Assembly (NCBI RefSeq): GCF_008087085.1
Contig: NZ_VIYJ01000003.1
Location: 372,001-436,000 of the forward strand
Direction: 5' to 3'
DNA from: Nocardioides rubriscoriae
Lineage (GTDB): Bacteria; Actinomycetota; Actinomycetes; Propionibacteriales; Nocardioidaceae
Length of the DNA: 64,000 nucleotides
The notes below the pieces were generated by a model. That model saw only the letters and a list, made by a program, of their open reading frames with translations, was not told where the DNA came from and made no database searches. Within the stretch, counting starts at the first letter, position 1, and each line of letters opens with the position of its first letter. The position numbers and the translations under genes were made by a program. Below are positions 8,273 through 16,164 of this stretch, in pieces.

Positions 8273-8280
8273 CCCGTGAC

Positions 8281-9135
8281 ATGCGCCACAGCCTGGGAGC
8301 CCTGCTCGCCGCCGTCCTGCTCTCCGCCGGCCTGACCGCTACCGCCTCGCCCGCCCCGGCGGCCCCGGCCCCCGCGACCGGCCTGCCGACGCTGCCGACC
8401 TCGCCGTTCGGCGACCCGCCCGGCGCCAACGACTGGACGTGCAAGCCGACCGCGGCACGGCCGACGCCGGTGATCCTGGTCCACGGCACCGCGGGCGACC
8501 GGACCAACCTGCTGCAGCGGCTCTCGGCCGGCATCAAGGCCAAGGGGTTCTGCGTCTACTCCCTCGACTACGGCAACCGCGGGCTCGACGACATCCCCAC
8601 CTCGGCCGGCCAGCTCAAGGCCTTCACCGAGCGGGTGCTGCGCTCGACCGGGGCGCGCAAGGTGTCGATGGTCGGTCACTCCCAGGGCGGCATGATGCCG
8701 CGCTACTACATCAGGTTCCTCGGCGGCGACCGCGTGGTCGACGACCTGGTCGGCCTGTCGCCGTCCAACCACGGCACGGTGATCACGGCCGGCTCCAACG
8801 CGTTCACCCGCCTCGTCGGCTACGCCTGCGTCGCCTGCGTCCAGCAGGGGGCTGGGTCGGCCTTCCTGCGCACGCTCAACGCCGGCGACGAGACCCCGGG
8901 CTCGGTGAGCTACACCCAGGTCACCACGCGCTACGACGAGATCGTCGTCCCCTACACCTCCGCCTACCTCGCCGCCGGACCGCGCACCACCAACGTCACG
9001 CTGCAGGACGTGTGCCCGCTCGAGCCTGCCGAGCACCTCTTCATCCCGCTCGCGACGCCGTCGCTGTCGATCACGCTCGACGCCCTGACCCACACCGGCC
9101 CCGCGCGGGCGGGCTTCCGTCCGCGTTGCTTCTGA
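8281..9135 (+). CDS. Secreted lipase / alpha-beta hydrolase (lipase class 2 type)
   Basis: Exported esterase/lipase of 284 residues. The Sec signal peptide is at residues 1-29 with an AxA cleavage site (PAPAAPA). The alpha/beta-hydrolase core follows: oxyanion region VILVHGTAGD (64-73) and the nucleophile elbow GHSQGG with Ser134. The acid is probably in TTRYDEIVVPYTS and the histidine in PAEHLF. Cysteine pairs (VGYACVACVQQ, and Cys in TLQDVCPLEP and the C-terminus) suggest extracellular disulfides. It resembles the actinobacterial LipA/EstA-like triacylglycerol lipases. Substrate chain length is unknown. Monocistronic, downstream of the composite repeat gap. Confidence 0.85.
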   Translation: MRHSLGALLAAVLLSAGLTATASPAPAAPAPATGLPTLPTSPFGDPPGANDWTCKPTAARPTPVILVHGTAGDRTNLLQRLSAGIKAKGFCVYSLDYGNRGLDDIPTSAGQLKAFTERVLRSTGARKVSMVGHSQGGMMPRYYIRFLGGDRVVDDLVGLSPSNHGTVITAGSNAFTRLVGYACVACVQQGAGSAFLRTLNAGDETPGSVSYTQVTTRYDEIVVPYTSAYLAAGPRTTNVTLQDVCPLEPAEHLFIPLATPSLSITLDALTHTGPARAGFRPRCF

Positions 9136-9150
9136 AGCACGCAGGCCCCG

Positions 9151-9156
9151 TAGCCT
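9151..9156 (+). promoter_or_regulatory. -10 box of leaderless DUF389 promoter
   Basis: TAGCCT ends six bases before the GTG at 9163. Confidence 0.55.
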
Positions 9157-9162
9157 GAGCCG

Positions 9163-10125
9163 GTGCTCGTCCACCTCCGGCTGACCGTCCCCGCTGCGCT
9201 GGCCGACGCCGTACGCCGCCTCGTGGTCGAGCATGACCACACGACCAACGTCACCCTCCAGGCCGGCGCGGGCCTCAAGCCGCCCGGGGACCTGATCGAG
9301 GTCGACGTCGCCCGCGAGTCCGCCGCCGCGCTCGTGCGCGACCTGCAGGCCCTCGGCCTCGACGAGGACGGCGGGATCGTGCTCACCACCCCGACCGGCA
9401 CACCGTTCCGTGCGGCGCGGGTGCTGGAGGCCCAGGCCCCCGGGCACCCCGACGACGCCGTCATCTGGGACTCCGTCGAGGCGACCGCCTACGGCGGCGC
9501 GACACCGACCCTGAGCTACCACGTGTTCCTGGTGATCGCGGTCGCCCTGGCCGCCGTCGCCGTCATCACCGACTCCAGCGTGCTCGTCGTGGGGGCGATG
9601 GTGGTCGGGCCCGAGTTCAGCGCGATCGCCGCGCTCTGCGTGGGTCTGGTGCTGCGGCGACCCCGGCTGATCACCCGCAGCGCGATGCTGCTGGTGCTCG
9701 GCTTCGCGCTGGCCATCGGCGTGGTCACGGTCCTGGCGCTCCTCGCGCGCGCCACCGGCATGGTCGAGGCGGTCGACATCACCCGTCCGCGCCCCGGCAC
9801 CGGCTTCATCTGGCACCCCGACCGGTGGTCGTTCGTGGTGGCGGTGCTGGCCGGTGCGGCGGGTGCGCTGGCGCTGGCCATCGAGCGGTCGACCATCATG
9901 GTCGGGGTGTTCATCAGCGTCACCACCGTCCCCGCCGCCGGCAACCTCGCGCTCGGCCTGGCCGTCGGCGACGCCGGCGAGATCGGGGGGTCCGCCGCCC
10001 AGCTGGGCCTCAACGTCGTCGGCATGGTCACCGCGGGCGTGCTGGTCCTGCTCCTCATCCGGACGGCGTGGCCGTGGCTCGCGCTGCGCGCCGAGCGCAT
10101 CTTCGGCACCGCGGGTCCGGCATGA
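9163..10125 (+). CDS. DUF389 domain membrane protein
   Basis: A 320-residue membrane protein. A cytosolic ferredoxin-like N-terminal region (about 1-105) has alternating strands and helices. The DUF389 membrane core then has about six helices and the family motif VITDSSVLVVGAMVVGPEF (near 138-156), followed by LAIERSTIMVGVFISVTTVP. The stop overlaps the ATG of the following cation transporter gene (ATGA), so the two are co-translated and may act together at the membrane. The transported substrate or role of DUF389 is not established. Confidence 0.85.
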   Translation: MLVHLRLTVPAALADAVRRLVVEHDHTTNVTLQAGAGLKPPGDLIEVDVARESAAALVRDLQALGLDEDGGIVLTTPTGTPFRAARVLEAQAPGHPDDAVIWDSVEATAYGGATPTLSYHVFLVIAVALAAVAVITDSSVLVVGAMVVGPEFSAIAALCVGLVLRRPRLITRSAMLLVLGFALAIGVVTVLALLARATGMVEAVDITRPRPGTGFIWHPDRWSFVVAVLAGAAGALALAIERSTIMVGVFISVTTVPAAGNLALGLAVGDAGEIGGSAAQLGLNVVGMVTAGVLVLLLIRTAWPWLALRAERIFGTAGPA

Positions 10126-11102
10126 GCGACGACCCGGACCCGACCCGGGGCGCCAAGGGCACCAAGGGCAGCGAGTCGCTGGTCACCGTCGTCGTCGCGC
10201 TGGTCGCCAACGGCCTGCTCGCCCTCGCCAAGTCGGTCGCCGCGCTGCTGACCGGGTCGGCGGCCATGGTCGCGGAGGCGGCGCACTCGTGGGCCGACAC
10301 GGGCAACGAGGTGTTCCTGCTCGTCGCCGAGCGCCGCGGCAGCCGCCCGCGCGACGCCGCGCACCCCCGCGGCTACGGCCGCGCGACCTACACGTGGTCG
10401 TTGATCGCGGCGTTCGGGCTGTTCTCGGCCGGGTCGGTGGTCTCGCTGTGGCACGGCCTCACCGAGCTGACCGCCGAGCGCACCGACGAGAGCTTCACGA
10501 TCAACTACGTCGTGCTCGCGATCGCGTTCGTCCTCGAGGGCACGTCGTTCGTCCAGGCCAGCCGCCAGGTGCACGGCGCGGCCGGCAGGATCGGCCTGCA
10601 CCCGCTGCGCTACGTCTCCCGCACCTCCGACCCGACCCTGCGCGCGGTCTTCCTCGAGGACCTCTCCGCCCTGCTCGGCATCCTGCTGGCCGCCGTGGGC
10701 ATCGGGCTGCACCAGCTCACCGGTGACCCGGTCTGGGACGCCGTCGCCTCGATCGCCATCGGGGTCCTGCTCGGTGTCGTGGCGGTGTTCCTGATGCGCC
10801 GCAACATGGAGTACCTCGTCGGCGAGGGCACCAGCCCCGCCCTGCGCGACCGCGTGCTCGCGCTGCTGCGCGACCACGAGGAGGTCCAGCGGGTGACCTA
10901 CCTCCACCTCGAGTACGTCGGCCCCCAGCGGATGTTCGTCGTCGCGGCCGTCGACCTGGTCGGCGACGACACCGAGGACCACCTCGCGGTGCGCCTGCGC
11001 CGCGTCGAGACCGACATCGAGACCGACGACCTCATCGAGGACGCCGTGCTCACCCTGTCGCAGCCCGACGACGCCGACCTGGAGCCGACCGCCCCGCGCT
11101 AG
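10122..11102 (+). CDS. Cation diffusion facilitator family transporter
   Basis: A 326-residue CDF-type divalent metal (zinc/iron/manganese class) exporter. Six predicted helices occupy residues 18-225. The helix-2 region carries the metal site AAHSWADTGNE and helix 5 carries LEDLSALLG, so the canonical HxxxD pairs are here S-W-A-D and E-D-x-x-A, a variant of the family's site. A cytosolic ferredoxin-like C-terminal domain follows (VTYLHLEYVGPQRMFVVAAVD). The ATG start is fixed by overlap with the DUF389 stop. The metal is not predictable from sequence. An in-frame upstream extension into DUF389 is rejected. Confidence 0.85.
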   Translation: MSDDPDPTRGAKGTKGSESLVTVVVALVANGLLALAKSVAALLTGSAAMVAEAAHSWADTGNEVFLLVAERRGSRPRDAAHPRGYGRATYTWSLIAAFGLFSAGSVVSLWHGLTELTAERTDESFTINYVVLAIAFVLEGTSFVQASRQVHGAAGRIGLHPLRYVSRTSDPTLRAVFLEDLSALLGILLAAVGIGLHQLTGDPVWDAVASIAIGVLLGVVAVFLMRRNMEYLVGEGTSPALRDRVLALLRDHEEVQRVTYLHLEYVGPQRMFVVAAVDLVGDDTEDHLAVRLRRVETDIETDDLIEDAVLTLSQPDDADLEPTAPR

Positions 11103-11114
11103 CAGGCACCGGCG

Positions 11115-12026
11115 TCAGCGGAGGTCGGCGGGGACGAGGTAGCGGTAGCGGTGGTGGGTGCGGAAGCCCAGCCCGGCGTAGAGCGCGAGCGCCGGCTCGT
11201 TGTCGGAGAGCACCTGCAGGTAGGCCGTGGCCGCGCCCCGCTCGGCGCCCCAGCCGACGAGCGCGGCCATCACCTGCCGCCCCAGGCCGCGGCGGCGGTG
11301 GGCCGGGTCGACCTCGATCGCGCGGAAGCCGACCCAGTCGTCGGCGTACGCCGCGACGCCGCCGGCCACCCCGCCCGCGTCGGCGGTGACGACGTCGCCG
11401 TCGACCGCGAGCACGACCGCGCCGTCGTCGACCGCCCGCACGGCCCGCGCCACCTGAGCGAGGCCCGCGACCTGGAAGAGGGTGTCGGCCTCGTGCGACT
11501 CCGGCACCCAGCCGAGACCGGTGAACAGGTGGTCCTCGGCAGAGCCCGCGAGCACCGCGGCGACCGGACGCCGGTAGTGCGCGACCACGGCGGCCACGGC
11601 CTCGGCGTCGGGCAGCCCGGAGGGGCCGAAGGCCAGCACCGAGTTGGCCCGTCGTGCTGTGGCGGTCGGGGAGTCGCGCAGCACCCAGTCGCCCAGGGGA
11701 GCGGTCTGCAGGTCGGGGAACAGGGCGAACCCGCGCACCTGTGCCTCGCGCGCCGGCACCCGGTCGCGCACCGACGCCCGCGGCGGCACCGGCTTGCCCG
11801 ACACGACGTCGGCCAGCGGGACCGTCAGGGCAGGACCCGACTGCGGACGCACCACGATCACCCCCGCGCCGAAGGCCTCGCAGACCCCGAGCAGGTCGGT
11901 CATCGCGGGGCCACCACTGGGCCCGGTCTCGCCGCGGACCAGGCGGCGCACGACGACGCGCTGCCCGACGACGTGGGGACCGAGCGAGTGCCTGCCCACG
12001 GAGTGGGGTTCCTGCGTCTGCGACAC
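11115..12026 (-). CDS. GNAT family N-acetyltransferase
   Basis: A 303-residue protein with a C-terminal GNAT domain (about residues 165-300). The acetyl-CoA loop reads VDPAHRRRGLGRQVM (R-R-G-L-G), followed by the conserved strand TAYLQVLSDNEPALALYAGLGF. The N-terminal 150 residues have a divergent, possibly second GNAT-like fold, giving the two-domain form common in Actinobacteria. The acceptor substrate is unknown. The GTG at 12026 is chosen because TAGTGT lies seven bases upstream on this strand. This start is divergent from fdxA and its -10 box overlaps that of fdxA. Confidence 0.8.
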   Translation of the reverse strand: MSQTQEPHSVGRHSLGPHVVGQRVVVRRLVRGETGPSGGPAMTDLLGVCEAFGAGVIVVRPQSGPALTVPLADVVSGKPVPPRASVRDRVPAREAQVRGFALFPDLQTAPLGDWVLRDSPTATARRANSVLAFGPSGLPDAEAVAAVVAHYRRPVAAVLAGSAEDHLFTGLGWVPESHEADTLFQVAGLAQVARAVRAVDDGAVVLAVDGDVVTADAGGVAGGVAAYADDWVGFRAIEVDPAHRRRGLGRQVMAALVGWGAERGAATAYLQVLSDNEPALALYAGLGFRTHHRYRYLVPADLR

Positions 12027-12033
12027 GACCCAC

Positions 12034-12043
12034 ACACTAGGCT
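12034..12043. promoter_or_regulatory. Overlapping divergent -10 boxes (GNAT and fdxA)
   Basis: The plus-strand box TAGGCT (12038-12043) and the minus-strand box TAGTGT (12039-12034) share the central TA. The minus box is seven bases from the GNAT start. The plus box gives fdxA a leader of about 44 nt containing a GGAGG ribosome site (12080-12085 region). Confidence 0.5.
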
Positions 12044-12093
12044 GAACGTGCTCTCGTACCCCTGATCCACTTGCATCCCCTGGAGGAACCTCG

Positions 12094-12420
12094 ATGACCT
12101 ACGTCATCTCGCAGCCCTGCGTCGACCTCAAGGACCGGGCCTGCGTCGACGAGTGCCCCGTCGACTGCATCTACGAGGGCAAGCGGATGCTCTACATCCA
12201 CCCCGACGAGTGCGTCGACTGCGGCGCCTGCGAGCCGGTCTGCCCGGTCGAGGCGATCTTCTACGAGGACGACGTCCCGGAGGAGTGGAAGGACTACTAC
12301 ACCGCCAACGTCGGCTTCTTCGAGGAGCTCGGCTCCCCGGGCGGCGCGGCCAAGATGGGCGAGATCGACCACGACCACCCCATCGTCGCGGCGCTCGCCC
12401 CCCAAGAGCACGACGACTGA
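12094..12420 (+). CDS. fdxA: Ferredoxin, 7Fe type
   Basis: A 108-residue soluble electron carrier. The first cluster motif is CVDECPVDC with the preceding [12 protein letters not shown], giving a C-x7-C spacing typical of a 3Fe-4S site. The second is [12 protein letters not shown] for a 4Fe-4S cluster. The long acidic C-terminal extension ([20 protein letters not shown]) is characteristic of actinobacterial FdxA. The ATG follows a strong CTGGAGGAACC ribosome site. The gene starts a compact run with dapC four bases downstream, a conserved actinobacterial arrangement. Confidence 0.93.
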   Translation: MTYVISQPCVDLKDRACVDECPVDCIYEGKRMLYIHPDECVDCGACEPVCPVEAIFYEDDVPEEWKDYYTANVGFFEELGSPGGAAKMGEIDHDHPIVAALAPQEHDD

Positions 12421-12424
12421 CCCG

Positions 12425-13546
12425 GTGAGGCCCGGCTGGCACGCCGGGGTCGCCGCGACCCGCCAGCGGGCCGCGGCCTGCGGGCTCCCCGTCGTCGACC
12501 TGTCGGTCGGCGCCCCGGTCGACCCCACCCCCGAGGTGGTGCGCCGGGCGCTCGTCGAGCACGCCGACTCCCCGGGCTACCCGCTGACCATCGGCCGTCC
12601 GGGCCTGCGCGAGGCCCACGTCGACTGGCTGGCGCGCGTCCACGGCGTGACCGGGCTCGCCCCTGAGCAGACGCTGCCCACGGTCGGCAGCAAGGAGCTC
12701 ATCGGCACCCTCCCGCTGCTGGTGCTCGACGCAGCCCGACCCGGACCGGTCGCGATCCCGGCCCTGGCCTACCCGACGTACGCCGTGGGAGCGGCCCTCG
12801 CGGGCCGCGAGGTCGTGTCCTACGAAGGCGTCGACGACCTGCGGGCGCTGCCGGTCGCGCCGGCGCTGGTGTGGGTCAACTCGCCGGCCAACCCGACGGG
12901 CCGGGTGCTCGCCCCCGCCGACCTGGCCGCCCTGGTGGCCTGGGGTCGCGAGCACGGTGCGCTCGTGGTCTCCGACGAGTGCTACCTCGACCTGGGGTGG
13001 GGGGTCGACGTGGCCACGGTGCTCCACCACGACGTCAACGCCGGCTCGACCGAGGGCCTGCTCGCCGTGCACTCGCTGAGCAAGCGGTCCAACCTGGCCG
13101 GCTACCGGTGCGGGTTCGTCGCCGGCGACGCCGCGGTCGTCGCCGACCTGACGGCCCATCGGCGCGACCTCGGCCTGATCATGCCCGAGCCCCAGCAGGC
13201 CGCGGCGATCGCGGCCCTGGGCGACGAGACCCACGTCGCCGAGCAACGGGCCCGCTACGCCGCCCGCCGCGCCGTCCTGCGCGCAGCGCTGGTCGAGGGC
13301 GGCTTCCGCATCGACCACAGCGAGGCCGGTCTCTACCTGTGGGCCACGCGCGGCGAGCCGAGCCACGTGACGACCGGGTGGCTGGCCGACCGGGGCGTCG
13401 TGTCGGTCGACGGCCTGTCCTACGGTCCCACCGGCGACGAGCACGTCCGGCTGGCCATCACCGCCACCGACGAGGCCGTCGCCCTGGCCGCCGACCGGCT
13501 CACCGCGATCGGCCCCGGGAGCGGCACTGAGAGGATGGCCCCATGA
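12425..13546 (+). CDS. dapC: N-succinyldiaminopimelate aminotransferase
   Basis: PLP-dependent class I/II aminotransferase converting N-succinyl-2-amino-6-ketopimelate to N-succinyl-LL-diaminopimelate in lysine/peptidoglycan precursor synthesis. It has 373 residues. The cofactor motifs are in order: NSPANPTGRVL (near 155), SDECYLDLGW (near 183) and the Schiff-base lysine in VHSLSKRSNLAGYRCG (near 220). Position directly behind fdxA and overlapping the next gene by ATGA supports the DapC assignment over a general aminotransferase. The partner steps dapD and dapE are at 17.8 and 28.3 kb. Confidence 0.88.
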   Translation: MRPGWHAGVAATRQRAAACGLPVVDLSVGAPVDPTPEVVRRALVEHADSPGYPLTIGRPGLREAHVDWLARVHGVTGLAPEQTLPTVGSKELIGTLPLLVLDAARPGPVAIPALAYPTYAVGAALAGREVVSYEGVDDLRALPVAPALVWVNSPANPTGRVLAPADLAALVAWGREHGALVVSDECYLDLGWGVDVATVLHHDVNAGSTEGLLAVHSLSKRSNLAGYRCGFVAGDAAVVADLTAHRRDLGLIMPEPQQAAAIAALGDETHVAEQRARYAARRAVLRAALVEGGFRIDHSEAGLYLWATRGEPSHVTTGWLADRGVVSVDGLSYGPTGDEHVRLAITATDEAVALAADRLTAIGPGSGTERMAP

Positions 13547-14361
13547 GCCTGCTGCCCCTGACCCGCTCGCTGGCCCACGCCGGCACCGACCCGCTGACCC
13601 TGATCGCACGGGTCCGGGCCGCGCTCGGCTGGAGCGGCAGCGACTTCCTGGTCGGGCTGCAGGGCTACGACGAGCTGATGGCGACCCTCGACGTCGCCCA
13701 CGACGTCGAGGGCCTGGTCCGCATCGGCGACCCGACCTCGCCGCCGCTGCGGCTGCTGCGCGCCCTCAACGCGCTCGACCCCGAGATCCGCCTGGCCCGG
13801 GTCGCGACCGTGCCGTCCCCGTGGCGCTGGACCCGCCTGGGTGGCGGCGCCGGCGACGCCCAGGCCGTCGCGCTGCGCCAGCAGGCCTACTCCGACGTGG
13901 TCGGCGCGATGGGTCGTGCCGGCGTCGCGTTCCGCGTGATGCCCGACGACACCAGCACCGACGACCTGCTCGCCGCCGGCCAGGAGGCCGGCTCGGCGGT
14001 CGTCGACGTCGACGAGCTGCGGGGCGACGACGTGCTGATCATCGGGTTCCTCGAGCACCAGGCGCCGATCTCCTACGGCCTGCTCAGCCGCGCCCCGTCC
14101 AGCGACCGACCCGTCGACGCGGCGTGGCTGTCGATGACCCCCGAGCGCGAGTCGGCCGGCACCCTCATGGTCGCCCTCGAGCGGTTCAGCGCGCTGGGCA
14201 TCGACCTCGACTTCCTGCACAGCGACCCCCAGGGGCCCGGCCTGCACGACTTCCACGTCGGCTTCCGCGCCGACGCCGGCCGGCTCGCAGAGCTCCAGGC
14301 CGCGCTCGGCACGGTCGGCTTCGACAGCCGCGTGCTCGCCGCCTTCGCCCAGGGACAGTGA
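13543..14361 (+). CDS. Conserved protein with C-terminal ACT-like domain, upstream of pheA
   Basis: A 272-residue protein, overlapping dapC (ATGA) before it and pheA (GTGA) after it. Residues 1-190 match no family I can name. About 195-268 looks like a regulatory ACT domain: SAGTLMVALERFSALGIDLDF then a strand-helix unit ending in the analogue of the dehydratase ACT domain. No dehydratase motif (TRF) is present. The placement suggests a non-catalytic regulatory partner for aromatic biosynthesis, for instance a phenylalanine or tyrosine sensor. That role is inference. Confidence 0.65.
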   Translation: MSLLPLTRSLAHAGTDPLTLIARVRAALGWSGSDFLVGLQGYDELMATLDVAHDVEGLVRIGDPTSPPLRLLRALNALDPEIRLARVATVPSPWRWTRLGGGAGDAQAVALRQQAYSDVVGAMGRAGVAFRVMPDDTSTDDLLAAGQEAGSAVVDVDELRGDDVLIIGFLEHQAPISYGLLSRAPSSDRPVDAAWLSMTPERESAGTLMVALERFSALGIDLDFLHSDPQGPGLHDFHVGFRADAGRLAELQAALGTVGFDSRVLAAFAQGQ

Positions 14362-15197
14362 CCGTCGGTGACCGCGCCGTGAACGTCACCTACCTCGGCC
14401 CCTCGGGCACCTTCACCCACCAGGCCGTCGTGGCCCTGCGCCCCGAGGCCGAGGCGGTGCCCGTCGCCGACGCCGCGGAGGCCCTCGCGGCGGTCGAGTC
14501 GGGCCGGGCGTCGTACGCCGTGCTGCCGATCGACAACTCCGTCAACGGGGTCGTCGTGCCGACCCTCGACGGGCTCCTGGGCCGGCCCGGGCTCTCGATC
14601 GTCGACAGCGTGGTGCTGCCGATCTCCTTCGACGCCTGGACCCGCGACCCGACGGTGGAGCCGCACGTCGTGGTCAGCCACCCGCACGCCCTGGCCCAGT
14701 GCCGGGGGTGGATCGAGGCCCGGGGCCTCGGCACCCGCGAGGCCGCGTCGACCGCGGCGGCCTGCCGCGACCTGGGTCCCGGTGAGGTCGGCATCGGCCC
14801 GCGCATCTGCGGTCGCCTCTACGACCTGCACGCGGTCGCCGAGGGGGTCGAGGACAACGCGGCGGCCTACACCCAGTTCGCGCTGGTCTCGGCGAGCCGG
14901 CTGCCGGTGCGCGCCGACGGCGACGACGGCCTGCTGGTCAGCCTGTTCCCCGACGCCAACGTGCCCGGCATCCTGCGCCGGCTGCTCGGCGTGCTCGAGG
15001 AGCGCGGGGTCAACATGACCAACCTGGTCACCCGGCCGGTGCCGTCCTCACCCGGCCACTTCGTCTTCCTGCTGTTCCTCTCGGGCTCGTTCACCGCCGA
15101 CGACTTCGAGGTCATGTCCTCCGAGTGGGCGGCCCTGGGAGCCACCGCGCGCGCCCTGGGCCGGATCTCGCCGCTGCACGAGCTGGCCGCCAAGTGA
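14358..15197 (+). CDS. pheA: Prephenate dehydratase
   Basis: Converts prephenate to phenylpyruvate, the last specific step before phenylalanine. It has 279 residues. The periplasmic-binding-like catalytic part (1-185) opens with TYLGPSGTFTHQA and includes the substrate loop PIDNSVNGVV. The usual TRF region is represented by TQFALVS near residue 173. The C-terminal ACT domain (about 192-265) has GILRRLLGVLEERGVNMTNL, corresponding to the GALYxxLxxFxxRxINLTKIESRP allosteric motif, here with TRPVPSSPGHFVF. Start GTG at 14358 overlaps the upstream stop; 14379 is an alternative. Confidence 0.87.
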   Translation: MTVGDRAVNVTYLGPSGTFTHQAVVALRPEAEAVPVADAAEALAAVESGRASYAVLPIDNSVNGVVVPTLDGLLGRPGLSIVDSVVLPISFDAWTRDPTVEPHVVVSHPHALAQCRGWIEARGLGTREAASTAAACRDLGPGEVGIGPRICGRLYDLHAVAEGVEDNAAAYTQFALVSASRLPVRADGDDGLLVSLFPDANVPGILRRLLGVLEERGVNMTNLVTRPVPSSPGHFVFLLFLSGSFTADDFEVMSSEWAALGATARALGRISPLHELAAK

Positions 15198-16108
15198 CCT
15201 ACCGCCGTACCGCCGTGGTCGGTGCCGGCCTCATCGGCGGCTCCCTCGCCCTGCGGCTGCGCGACCTCGGCGTCGACGTCGTCGTCGTCGACCCCGACCC
15301 GGGCACCCGCGCGGCGGCCGCCGCGGTCGGGCTCGTCGTGGCCGAGACCGTGCCCGGCGACCGCGACCTGGTCGTCCTGGCCGCGCCGCTCGACGTCATC
15401 GTGGCGGCCCTGCCCGAGGTCGCGGCCGCCGCGCCCGACGCGGTGCTGGTCGACGTCGGCAGCGTCAAGGGCACCGTGCGCGACGCCTGCCGCGCCCACG
15501 GGCTCGAGCACCGCTGGGTGGGCGCCCACCCGATGGCCGGCACCGAGCGGTCGGGCTTCGCCCACGCGACGGCGTCCCTGCTCGTCGGCGCGTCGTGGGC
15601 GGTGACCCGGGGGGCAGGGCCGGTCGCCGACGTCGTGCGCTGGGTGGTCGACACCTTCGACGCCACCGCGGTCGTGCTCGACACCGACGCCCACGACCGG
15701 GCCGTCGCCCTGGTCAGCCACGCCCCGCACGTGCTGGCCAACGCGTTGCTCGGCGTCGTCGAGGACGCCGCCGACCCCGCCGCCGCCCACCTGGCCGCCG
15801 GCTCGTTCCGCGACGGCACCCGTGTCGCGGGCCGCGACCCGCTGCGCACCCGCAACATGCTCGCCGACAACGCCGCCGCGCTCGGGCCCGTCCTCGACGA
15901 CCTCGTCGTGCTGCTGCAGCACTACCGCCGCGAGCTCGACGACCGCGCCGCGCTCGCCGAGCGCCTGGCCTCGGTCACGGCCGGGGCCGACGCCGTACGG
16001 CGTCCCGAGCCGGGGTGGCGCCCCTGCGCCGACCTCGACGCAGCCCTGGCCGCCCCCGGCACCACCCTGCTGCGCCGCGGTCCCTCAGGGCTCGAGCTCT
16101 CCCGATAG
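15194..16108 (+). CDS. tyrA: Prephenate dehydrogenase
   Basis: NAD(P)-dependent oxidative decarboxylation of prephenate to 4-hydroxyphenylpyruvate (tyrosine branch). It has 304 residues. The Rossmann motif is VVGAGLIGGSLALRL at 8-22, with VDVGSVKG near residue 91 and the catalytic region GAHPMAGTERSGF near 112-124. A helical dimerisation half follows. There is no C-terminal ACT domain, so feedback control would have to come from elsewhere, possibly the ACT protein two genes upstream. Start GTG overlaps the pheA stop. The stop codon lies inside the stem of a strong terminator-like hairpin. Confidence 0.87.
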   Translation: MTYRRTAVVGAGLIGGSLALRLRDLGVDVVVVDPDPGTRAAAAAVGLVVAETVPGDRDLVVLAAPLDVIVAALPEVAAAAPDAVLVDVGSVKGTVRDACRAHGLEHRWVGAHPMAGTERSGFAHATASLLVGASWAVTRGAGPVADVVRWVVDTFDATAVVLDTDAHDRAVALVSHAPHVLANALLGVVEDAADPAAAHLAAGSFRDGTRVAGRDPLRTRNMLADNAAALGPVLDDLVVLLQHYRRELDDRAALAERLASVTAGADAVRRPEPGWRPCADLDAALAAPGTTLLRRGPSGLELSR

Positions 16109-16161
16109 TCGTGGACGTTGTGCACCGACCCTGGTCGTGTGCAGAAGGTCCACGACTATCG
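16103..16161. terminator. Bidirectional hairpin between tyrA and convergent gene
   Basis: A perfect 14-bp stem, CGATAGTCGTGGAC (16103-16116) with GTCCACGACTATCG (16148-16161), and partly complementary inner sequence. It contains the tyrA TAG and ends four bases before the stop of the convergent gene. No U tract follows, which is usual in actinobacteria. Confidence 0.7.
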
Positions 16162-16164
16162 CGG

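Larger units (their letters stand above)
7704..8280. other. Gene-free 577-bp gap filled with composite repeats (C1)
   Basis: No coding frame here has convincing codon content. The gap holds, in order, the left half of an R element, an S hairpin inserted in it, the right half of R, a 72-bp palindrome, a short block shared with the second composite gap (ACCCGGACCCCGTG at 8134-8147, inverted at 31842-31855), and two REP units. The promoter of the lipase gene lies at its right end. Confidence 0.8.
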
